A DNA stretch of 7,746 nucleotides. Origin: Deltaproteobacteria bacterium (GTDB lineage: Bacteria; Desulfobacterota_B; Binatia; Bin18). Within the stretch, counting starts at the first letter, position 1. Each line of letters starts with the position of its first letter. Below the pieces are notes generated by a model that was given only the letters and a program-made list of their open reading frames with translations, was not told where the DNA came from and did not search any database. Positions 1 through 5,819 of this stretch are shown here, piece by piece. Where the stretch lies: positions 1-7,746 of the forward strand of contig JAAXHF010000515.1 of NCBI GenBank assembly GCA_012271025.1, written 5' to 3'. The position numbers and the translations under genes were made by a program.

Positions 1-1201
1 TCGGCAGCCAGACGCCTGTCGCGGGTGAAGCCAGCCCGGCCTGGACCAGACCGCTGCCGAGTTGGATCAGGCCGTAGTACACGGCGGTGATCAGCAAGCC
101 GGCCAACCCGCCGGCCGCCCGGGAAAAGGTCCGACCGAACAGGACCAGCGGCGTGGCCAGCAGGCCGAACACCAGGCTGGCGACCGGCAGGGCCAGACGG
201 CGGTGAAACTCGGTCTGGGCCAGCCGTACATCCGCCCGTCCGGCCCGGTCGTCCGGCGGCCAGCCACGACGCGCCACGTCCTGGAACGACAGGTGTTCCA
301 CCCGCGCCTCATCCTCGGCCGTGGCTGCGGGCGGCTCGGTATACTGCACCGAAGTCCACAGGCTGTCAAAACGGGTGCTGTCGCCGCTGCCGCGCACAGG
401 GGACAGGGTCAGGCCGTTGTACAGGGTCAGGTGGGCCTCGCCGTTGGCCTTGGACTGCACCTCGCCGTGCTGGGCAAAAATCGTCTGCCCGTCCAGAAAG
501 CTGGTGCCCGAGTCGCGTGGGGTCCACAGCAGCACGCCGCCCAGGCGCTGGCCGCTGCCCGACACCTCCCGGGCCAGCATACGGGTGTCCCCAAAGGTCT
601 GCGTCTCCCCGGCCCGTAACAGGCCGGTCGGATTGTCCCGCGCGACACGCGTTTGCAGGCTGTCCAGGGATCGCTTGGCCCACGGCGAGGCGCTCAGGCT
701 GAGGATCAGCCCCAGCACTGTCACGGCCGCGCAAAACGTCAGCACCGGACCGAGACACTGGCGTGGAGATACGCCCGAGGCGTGCAGGGCCAGGGTTTCC
801 AGATCGGTTTTGAGGCGGCCGAGTCCGACCAGTATGCCGACCAGACAGGCAAAAGACAGGGTGGTCGAGGCCAGGCTGATGAGCTGAAAGCCCATCAGCT
901 GGAGCATCGCGCCAAGTCCAAAGCCGCGATTGATGATGAGATCGGAAAACCCGAACAGCTCGGCGGTCAGTAGCAGAACGGTCAAGCCGCCAAAGGCGAG
1001 CAGGGTGGGGCGCACCAGTTCCCGCACCATATACCAGTGCAGCGTTCGGCCCACACTCCAGGCCAGAGCCCGGTGATACACACTCTCCAGGCCGGCAACA
1101 ATGTTGGTGACGGCTGACTCCCCGTGCAGGACGAGGGCGCCGATTTCTTTGGCCGTGGGCAGTGCTCTCGTTCTTTGGGCTATGCGGCTTGATTTGCCCA
1201 T
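1..1201 (-). CDS. LptF/LptG (YjgP/YjgQ) family LPS export permease, C-terminus beyond window
   Basis: This inner-membrane subunit of the LptB2FG transporter extracts LPS from the inner membrane and passes it to the periplasmic bridge. Four hundred codons are visible from ATG 1201 with no stop before the left edge, so the C-terminus is missing. The order fits the family. TM1 lies at about residues 65-90. TM2 (107-127) is followed by the cytoplasmic coupling segment DLETLALHASGVSPR (133-147). TM3 is at about 150-172. A hydrophilic, beta-rich periplasmic domain fills about 175-330. EFHRRLALPVASLVFGLLA (331-349) begins TM4, and TM5 is at 364-388; TM6 would lie beyond the edge. The start is supported by GGAGA five bases upstream of the ATG. 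It gives about 57 residues ahead of MVREL, where family members usually begin, and Met58 has no ribosome site. LptF and LptG cannot be told apart here; a partner gene may lie just outside. The gene is divergent from the next one, about 42 bases away. Confidence 0.93.
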   Translation of the reverse strand, partial: MGKSSRIAQRTRALPTAKEIGALVLHGESAVTNIVAGLESVYHRALAWSVGRTLHWYMVRELVRPTLLAFGGLTVLLLTAELFGFSDLIINRGFGLGAMLQLMGFQLISLASTTLSFACLVGILVGLGRLKTDLETLALHASGVSPRQCLGPVLTFCAAVTVLGLILSLSASPWAKRSLDSLQTRVARDNPTGLLRAGETQTFGDTRMLAREVSGSGQRLGGVLLWTPRDSGTSFLDGQTIFAQHGEVQSKANGEAHLTLYNGLTLSPVRGSGDSTRFDSLWTSVQYTEPPAATAEDEARVEHLSFQDVARRGWPPDDRAGRADVRLAQTEFHRRLALPVASLVFGLLATPLVLFGRTFSRAAGGLAGLLITAVYYGLIQLGSGLVQAGLASPATGVWLP

Positions 1202-1243
1202 CGTTTTCTCCTATATCGGGCGGATGGCTTGGGGAACAGCCCC

Positions 1244-2143
1244 ATGACCGGTAAGCTTCAGCTTGGACGAGGACTGAAACCCACGACTATGCGTAACGGA
1301 GAAGGAAGGAATGGGGGAGCGGCCGCTGGCTACACCCGGCCGCCACGGAAGGCGATCATACTCAGCGCCGGCCAGGCTCGGCGGCTGCTGCCGCTGACCG
1401 AGAGCGTGCCAAAATGTTTGCTGCCCATAGACGACGAGCGCACGATCCTGGAACTCCAGCTTGAGGCTCTGGCCGCGTGTGGTCTGGAGCAGGTTATCGT
1501 GATGGTCGGCTTTGGGGCCGAGCAGGTCGAGGCGCTGCTGGCGACACGGCAGCCTGATGGGCTGGATGTCCAGACGCGCTATAACCCGTTTTTCGAGGCG
1601 TCGAACAATCTGGCCACGTGCTGGCTGGCCGGGGCCGAGATGACCGAAGATTTTGTGCTGTTAAACGGCGATACGCTGTTTGAGGCGCCCGTCCTGGAGC
1701 GCTTGGTGCAAGACGCGTCCGCCCCGGTGACCCTGGCCATCGACCGCAAGGCCGCCTACGACGACGATGATATGAAGGTCAGCCTGAACGGCGGGCGGCA
1801 ACTGCTGGCGGTCGGCAAGACCCTGATTCCGGAAGAGACCGACGGCGAGTCGATCGGCCTGATGGTCTTCCGCCCCCCGGGTCCAGACGCCTTTCGGGCC
1901 GCCCTCAATCGAGCCATCCGTCACAAAGCCGCCCTGCAGCGCTGGTATCTCTCCGTGATCGACACCATGGCCAAGTCGGGTCTGGTGTCCACCAGCTGTA
2001 TTACGGGCCTGTGGTGGGCTGAGGTTGATACCCTCGACGACCTGATCCAGGCCCGCGCCTCGTTCAAAGATATCGGCGATGACCGACCTCCGTGCAGAAT
2101 GAGATCGCCGATATCTTTGTTTCCCAACGGCGGATCAAGGTGA
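1244..2143 (+). CDS. NTP-transferase, phosphocholine cytidylyltransferase / sugar-phosphate nucleotidyltransferase type
   Basis: This cytoplasmic enzyme is predicted to join an NTP to a phosphorylated small molecule (sugar-1-phosphate or phosphocholine), giving an activated precursor for surface glycan or lipid decoration. Numbering from ATG 1244, the Rossmann-like core starts at KAIILSAG (about 36). The nucleotide loop is SAGQARRLLPLT (41-52), followed by PKCLLPI with Lys57. NGDTLF (141-146) carries the metal-binding Asp143, and WWAEVDTLDDL (257-267) the second acidic motif with Asp262. The family usually has GxGTR in the loop; this protein has GQARR. YNPFFEASNNLATCWL (113-128) and YDDDDMKV also resemble the COG1213-like group. 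The start is uncertain: TTG 1229 and ATG 1289 are alternatives, and 1244 is preferred because GGGGA lies eight bases upstream. The last ~24 residues after ASFK look unlike the family and overlap an inverted repeat. The substrate cannot be read from sequence; CTP with phosphocholine and nucleotide-sugar synthesis are both possible. Confidence 0.9.
   Translation: MTGKLQLGRGLKPTTMRNGEGRNGGAAAGYTRPPRKAIILSAGQARRLLPLTESVPKCLLPIDDERTILELQLEALAACGLEQVIVMVGFGAEQVEALLATRQPDGLDVQTRYNPFFEASNNLATCWLAGAEMTEDFVLLNGDTLFEAPVLERLVQDASAPVTLAIDRKAAYDDDDMKVSLNGGRQLLAVGKTLIPEETDGESIGLMVFRPPGPDAFRAALNRAIRHKAALQRWYLSVIDTMAKSGLVSTSCITGLWWAEVDTLDDLIQARASFKDIGDDRPPCRMRSPISLFPNGGSR
2065..2119. repeat. Perfect 16-bp inverted repeat with 23-nt loop, possible bidirectional terminator
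   Basis: The arm CAAAGATATCGGCGAT (2065-2080) is matched exactly by its reverse complement at 2104-2119, with 23 bases between. On the plus strand the right arm ends in ATCTTTG and runs into TTTCCC, giving a short broken U tract. The left arm begins with AAAG, as in two-way terminators. It lies inside the last codons of the nucleotidyltransferase, 22 bases before its stop, and between two convergent genes, so it could end transcription from both sides. The loop is long and the stem only about 44% GC, which is weak for a classic intrinsic terminator. The repeat is certain; its role is inferred. Confidence 0.6.
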
Positions 2144-2203
2144 ACCCGAGGGTGGACTTTCCAGCCCTGGATCAGGACTAGCCGACCGGCTTAACCGCCC
2201 CGC

Positions 2204-3442
2204 TCACTCTTCCAGCAGAACAGACAGATACTGCTCGGCAGCTCGGGCGACTGAGAACTGGCGCGCCCGGTCGAGCAAGCGCTCCCGCTGCAGGGGATTG
2301 TCCAGGCTTGCCAGGAGAGCCTGGGCCAAGGCCGTGTCATCCCCGACCGGCACCAGCGCCCCATAGGCTCCCCCGGCCAGGAGTTCGGCCGGGCCGCTCG
2401 GACAATCGGTACTCACCACCGGACAGCCACACGCCAGCGCCTCAATGATGACATTCGACAGCCCTTCCCAGGCTGAAGACAGGGCAAACACCGCAGCCCG
2501 ACCAAGATAGGCAAAGGGATTGGCCACAAAGCCGGGCAGGCCGATATCGTCGCCAACCCCGAGTTGGCCGGCCAGGGACAGCAGGGCCTCGCGCTGCGCG
2601 CCGTCGCCTAAGATGAGCAATCGAGCCGGCCGGACCGCTCGCACACGGGCAAAGGCTCGGATCAGACACCCAAAATCCTTCTGGGACTTGAGCTTGCCAA
2701 TACCCAGGATCACCGGCGGAGCGCCTGGGGCAAACCAGGCGTGCTCAAGCGGTGCTTGGGCCAGGGTCAGCATATCGGGACGAAAAACCGGGTTGTAAAT
2801 TGTATGGATACGGGTACGCGGCAGGCCCAGCGTTTGGGCCAGATCCTCGGCCACGCCGTCCGACACCGCAACAATACGGTCTGCCTCGGGATACAAACGG
2901 CGGGCCAGCTGAGGAAAGGTTTTGTCGGCGGCTCTGTCGGCCCCGGCTGTGGCGACGGACAGGTGATTATGGACGCTGATCACCGTGCGGGTTGATGCGG
3001 CGCTCAGCCGTCGGGCCAAAACCGCCGTAATATTGGGATAGCTGAGAGCGGATAAAAGAGCTGCCGGCCGCTGGTGGCTCAGATACGCCGCCAGACCGGG
3101 AACGCCGCCCAGAATCCAGGGCAGTCTGGAACCTGACAGGTGGGCGGCCAGAGCGGCGGCCACGCGCGGCATTTTCAGCAGCGTGGGCAGCAGTTGGCGG
3201 GCTGAGCGAACCTTGAGGTCAATCACCGTGACCGTATCGGGAATTTCCTCCAGGAAATGGCCCTCTTTGCGACCCATGACCAGATCGATCCGATGACCTC
3301 GGTCGGCCAGGGCTGTGGCCAGGTTGAGCATGACCCGCTCTGCGCCGCCGCCGCCGCCAAATGAGCGAACAAACAGGCCGATATGCCGTCGGCTTGTCCG
3401 GTCGGTGGGGCGTGCGGTATAGTTGGTCGCTGACGTCCCCAT
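2204..3442 (-). CDS. Glycosyltransferase family 4 (GT-B fold)
   Basis: This is a 412-residue retaining GT4-type glycosyltransferase, probably acting at the cytoplasmic face of the inner membrane and moving a sugar from a nucleotide donor to a lipid-linked or glycan acceptor. The N-terminal GT-B half begins at RHIGLFVRSFGGGGGAERV (19-37), where the glycine loop is typical of the family, and continues through VISVHNH (154-160) and IVAVSDGVAEDL (190-201). The C-terminal donor-binding half contains ILGIGKLKSQKDF (245-257), LLILGDG (275-281) and the E-x7-E motif WEGLSNVIIEA (Glu326 and Glu334), then CGCPVVSTDCPSGPAE (338-353). Length is normal. ATG 3442 is the only usable start upstream of the core and has GGGGGAAA before it. 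The gene is convergent with the nucleotidyltransferase and divergent from the kinase-like gene, whose start codon overlaps its own. Donor and acceptor are unknown. Confidence 0.93.
   Translation of the reverse strand: MGTSATNYTARPTDRTSRRHIGLFVRSFGGGGGAERVMLNLATALADRGHRIDLVMGRKEGHFLEEIPDTVTVIDLKVRSARQLLPTLLKMPRVAAALAAHLSGSRLPWILGGVPGLAAYLSHQRPAALLSALSYPNITAVLARRLSAASTRTVISVHNHLSVATAGADRAADKTFPQLARRLYPEADRIVAVSDGVAEDLAQTLGLPRTRIHTIYNPVFRPDMLTLAQAPLEHAWFAPGAPPVILGIGKLKSQKDFGCLIRAFARVRAVRPARLLILGDGAQREALLSLAGQLGVGDDIGLPGFVANPFAYLGRAAVFALSSAWEGLSNVIIEALACGCPVVSTDCPSGPAELLAGGAYGALVPVGDDTALAQALLASLDNPLQRERLLDRARQFSVARAAEQYLSVLLEE
3344..3358. repeat. (GCC)5 trinucleotide run inside the GT4 glycine loop
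   Basis: Five tandem GCC units on the plus strand read as five GGC glycine codons in the minus-strand GT4 gene (residues 29-33). They form the glycine-rich loop just before AERV. Gain or loss of units would keep the frame and change only the glycine count. Confidence 0.8.
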
Positions 3443-4244
3443 GCTTTCCCCCGAGACGAAAAGCTTTCGCCTCCTGCGGCGGCTACGCTATCTGGTATCC
3501 CGTCTGTTTGGCAACCGCCTCCAGAACTCGCAGCAGACCTCTTTTGAAACCCTGAACGGGCGGCGTTTCAAACGGCTCATTGTGCGCGACACCGCGCTGG
3601 CGGCCGAACTCGAACGCAATCTTGAGGCGTTTCACGACAGCCCCCATTTTCCGTCGGTTGCCATCCGCTATGAGCACGAACTGTGGCTGGACTATGTTGA
3701 GGGCAGCCCCATTGTCCAGCCCGAGGCGAGCGTGGTCGAAAAGATCGCCGACTTCTACGCCGCGACCTACAGCCGCTCAGCCTGGCGTGTGGACGTGGCG
3801 GACACGCCGTTTGTCCCTCGCCTCCGGCGCGACCTGCGCTTTCTGAACCGGGTGGGGATTCTCTCCGACGCCGCCTATCGTGATCTCGGAGCGGCTGTCG
3901 AGCGTCTCGTCCCGGACCGCGTCTGGGTCGGCTTTGACTATACGGATGCGGTGCTCAAGAATTTTATTGTGACCGATACGGATGGACTGGTGTGCGGCAT
4001 AGACGCCGAGAGTTTGCGCAGGGAGCAGCTCATCGGGACCGGGGTGGCCAACGCCCTGGCGCGTTGGTTGGGGCCGTTGCAAGACCGCTTTTTCCAGTGC
4101 TTATTTCGGGACGGGGTGCCTGACTTCCGACCCTATCTGTCCTTTGTAGAACTGTGTTATGTGTCGGCTTGGACCAAGATGTATTTTTTTGAAAAGAAGT
4201 GGCAACGCATAGACCCCGCTGTCTTTGATCGCTTTCGTGAGTAG
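3441..4244 (+). CDS. Protein-kinase-like (APH/LPS-kinase fold) protein
   Basis: This 267-residue cytoplasmic protein looks like a small kinase of the aminoglycoside-phosphotransferase/LPS-kinase fold, which would phosphorylate a small molecule, sugar or lipid with ATP. The N-lobe includes GRRFKRLIV (40-48), where Lys44 could be the ATP lysine, then an acidic helix ELERNLEAF (56-64). IRYEHELWLDYVEGSPI (75-91) resembles the strand-hinge segment. The catalytic loop is YTDAVLKNFIV (167-177), with Asp169 and Asn174 at the HxDxxxxN spacing but Tyr in place of the usual His. GIDAE (186-190) supplies Asp188 as the DFG-like metal ligand. The N-terminus (8-26) is basic (RLLRRLRYLVSR), so it may sit on the membrane. 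No clear ribosome site precedes ATG 3441; TTG 3423 is the only alternative nearby. The start overlaps the divergent GT4 ATG, so any promoter would lie within the GT4 gene. The fold call is fairly secure; substrate and activity are not. Confidence 0.7.
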   Translation: MLSPETKSFRLLRRLRYLVSRLFGNRLQNSQQTSFETLNGRRFKRLIVRDTALAAELERNLEAFHDSPHFPSVAIRYEHELWLDYVEGSPIVQPEASVVEKIADFYAATYSRSAWRVDVADTPFVPRLRRDLRFLNRVGILSDAAYRDLGAAVERLVPDRVWVGFDYTDAVLKNFIVTDTDGLVCGIDAESLRREQLIGTGVANALARWLGPLQDRFFQCLFRDGVPDFRPYLSFVELCYVSAWTKMYFFEKKWQRIDPAVFDRFRE

Positions 4245-4343
4245 GTCATCCGTGCCGTCACATCCCCGAATGGCCGATCCTGCTCTGTCCTCTCTTAACT
4301 GAAGCCCAAGACAGGCCATCGGACACCTCGCGTGGAGGCATTT
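4245..4343. other. Convergent intergenic gap
   Basis: These 99 bases separate the stop of the kinase-like gene from the stop of the oxygenase gene. The only structure seen is a loose pairing of ATGGCC (4270-4275) and CTGTC (4285-4289) with GACAGGCCAT (4310-4319), with no T run after it. I see no small ORF, tRNA or convincing terminator. Confidence 0.5.
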
Positions 4344-5054
4344 CTAGGCATAGCCCTTGGATTTTCCGCCAAACAAGCGCCGTATGCGGTCCACGGCCGA
4401 ATAGCGGTTGATGACAACGATAAAGACTTTTCGCAGCTGACCGTCCGGACACTCCAGGGGGCGCACGCCGTGCCACGAGTTGTTTCTGCGCTGAAACAAC
4501 AGGCTGCGGTTACCCGAGGTCTGGGACACGATACGTCGATCAAAGTCCTCAAACCGGGGGGCTGAGCTGCGCGCAAAACGCCCGCCGTCGTCCAGGATGA
4601 GAGTTTCGCCTCCCCAGGCCGGGTTCCACTCTGGATTACAATAAAAGATATGCGAACCGAGTTTGTGTTTGGCGTCACAGTGGGGAGAGACCGAGCGGCC
4701 CCGAGGCGTGTAGTGCCAATGAAAACGCAGATCAACGGCTCGCACGCCAAACATGCGGCAGATAAAGCGTCGGTAGGTGCTGCCGGTCAACTCGTCGATA
4801 AATTCCCGCCAGGCCGGTGCGAGCTGGAGACCGGGACTGTATTCCAGCCCATAGCGGTCGTGACTCTGCTGACCGTGGGCGCGTTTGACGCCGAACAGGC
4901 GGGTGAATTGCGACACTGCGGGCAGGCTCTCGACCAGGCGCTGATAGCCGGTCGGGGTGAGCAGGCCGTGCGGATTGACCCACGGATAGGGGCGCTGGGC
5001 CTGGAAGGCGTGTGGGTCGAGGGCGTCGAGCCGATCAAAATCAAGGTACGCCAT
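4344..5054 (-). CDS. 2-oxoglutarate/Fe(II)-dependent oxygenase (prolyl-4-hydroxylase-like fold)
   Basis: This 236-residue protein belongs to the 2OG-Fe(II) oxygenase superfamily, which couples 2-oxoglutarate decarboxylation to oxidation (usually hydroxylation) of a substrate. The double-stranded beta-helix core spans about residues 100-218. The iron facial triad is complete: His125 and Asp127 in SPHCDAKHKLGSHIFYCN, and His195 in NNSWHGVRPL. Arg208 in QLRKVFIVVINR is well placed to bind the 2OG carboxylate. WGGETLILDDGG (147-158) is the usual strand-turn before the distal histidine. The N-terminal ~95 residues are probably helical and may shape the substrate pocket. It is the last gene of the minus-strand operon, three bases after the phosphoglycerate mutase stop, with no strong ribosome site, so translation may be coupled. 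The neighbours suggest that a surface sugar or lipid is the substrate, but this is inference. The C-terminus is basic (RRLFGGKSK). Confidence 0.88.
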   Translation of the reverse strand: MAYLDFDRLDALDPHAFQAQRPYPWVNPHGLLTPTGYQRLVESLPAVSQFTRLFGVKRAHGQQSHDRYGLEYSPGLQLAPAWREFIDELTGSTYRRFICRMFGVRAVDLRFHWHYTPRGRSVSPHCDAKHKLGSHIFYCNPEWNPAWGGETLILDDGGRFARSSAPRFEDFDRRIVSQTSGNRSLLFQRRNNSWHGVRPLECPDGQLRKVFIVVINRYSAVDRIRRLFGGKSKGYA

Positions 5055-5057
5055 GGC

Positions 5058-5819
5058 CTAGTCCGGGCTGGGGGACGGCGTGGAACCAAAAGCCGAGCGC
5101 ATCCAGCGGTGCAGTTTGGGGGAGCGTCTGAGGTAAAAGCGACCGAGCGGTTGGCCGCTGAGGTCAAACTCGTACACCAATGGCTCGCCGGTCAGGGGTC
5201 TTTTGATTTTTGGAATCGTCGCCTCCGGGACGCCGTCGAGATAGGTCATGAGCGCCCGCAGGCTGTTGCCGTGGGCCACGACCAGGACGCGCTGGCCGGC
5301 CTGGAGGCGGGGCAGGATGGTGTCCTGCCAGTACGGCAGCACACGAGCCCGAACGTCTCTGAGGCTCTCGGTGCGCGGCAGGTCGGCGGCGGCCAACTGA
5401 CGGTAGCGCGGGTCGTGGCCGGGAAAACGACGGTCCCCGGGGTCAAGCGGCGGCGGGCAGATGTCAAAATGCTGCTGCCACAGCGTGACCTGCCGAGGAC
5501 TGTAGCGCTCGGCCGCATCGACGCGGCTGAGGCCCTCGAGCGCGCCGTAGTGGCGTTCGTTCAAGCGCCAGCTGGTCTGAACCGGCAGCCGCGATTGCCC
5601 CAGGCTGTTGAGGACGATGTCCAGGGTTTGCCGGGCGCGCTGGAGCACCGAGGTAAAGCACACGTCAAAGCGGTAGTTGGCCCGTTTGAGCAGCCGACCC
5701 GCAGTTTCGGCTTCCGTACGGCCGGTGGGACTGAGCCCGACATCGGCCCAGCCGGTAAAACGGCGCTGCTGATTCCACACGCTCTGGCCGTGGCGCAGAA
5801 AAACAAGCGGGATAGTCAT
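5058..5819 (-). CDS. gpmA: 2,3-bisphosphoglycerate-dependent phosphoglycerate mutase
   Basis: This cytoplasmic enzyme interconverts 3- and 2-phosphoglycerate in glycolysis and gluconeogenesis, through a phosphohistidine. At 253 residues it matches the dPGM family (about 250). LRHGQSVWN (8-16) carries the phosphorylated His10. FTGWADVGLSPTG (21-33) binds substrate. TSVLQRARQT (56-65) supplies Arg61, LNERHYGALEG (86-96) Glu88, and VAHGNSLRAL (181-190) His183. The dPGM-specific insertion is present (DICPPPLD, then LPRTESL), as is LTGEPLVYEFDL near the end. These features separate it from the broader cobalamin-phosphatase-like branch. The ATG overlaps the stop of the upstream GT8-ELM1 gene as ATGA, and GAGG five bases before the ATG lies in that gene's last codons, so the two are translationally coupled. 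A glycolytic gene in an envelope operon is unusual. A side role as a sugar-phosphate phosphatase cannot be excluded, but all catalytic residues favour true mutase activity. Confidence 0.93.
   Translation of the reverse strand: MTIPLVFLRHGQSVWNQQRRFTGWADVGLSPTGRTEAETAGRLLKRANYRFDVCFTSVLQRARQTLDIVLNSLGQSRLPVQTSWRLNERHYGALEGLSRVDAAERYSPRQVTLWQQHFDICPPPLDPGDRRFPGHDPRYRQLAAADLPRTESLRDVRARVLPYWQDTILPRLQAGQRVLVVAHGNSLRALMTYLDGVPEATIPKIKRPLTGEPLVYEFDLSGQPLGRFYLRRSPKLHRWMRSAFGSTPSPSPD

Noticed and set aside
62..973. Several plus- and minus-strand short frames in the first kilobase
   Set aside because: All are shadows of the LptF/LptG frame, which is easily missed because it runs off the left edge without a stop.
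1230..1244. TGGGG-AACAG-CCCCA hairpin at the nucleotidyltransferase start
   Set aside because: A five-base stem is too small to claim a regulator. It is noted only because it adds to doubt about which start is used.
2180..2191. AGCC-gacc-GGCT mini hairpin between the convergent genes
   Set aside because: A four-base stem is expected often by chance in DNA of this composition.
3423..3440. TTG 3423 as the start of the kinase-like gene
   Set aside because: It would add six residues that extend into the GT4 coding region; ATG 3441 is the better codon, although neither has a clear ribosome site.
4270..4319. Loose palindrome ATGGCC / CTGTC with GACAGGCCAT in the convergent gap
   Set aside because: The arms are short, share a base and are split by unpaired sequence with no T run, so it is not a supportable terminator.
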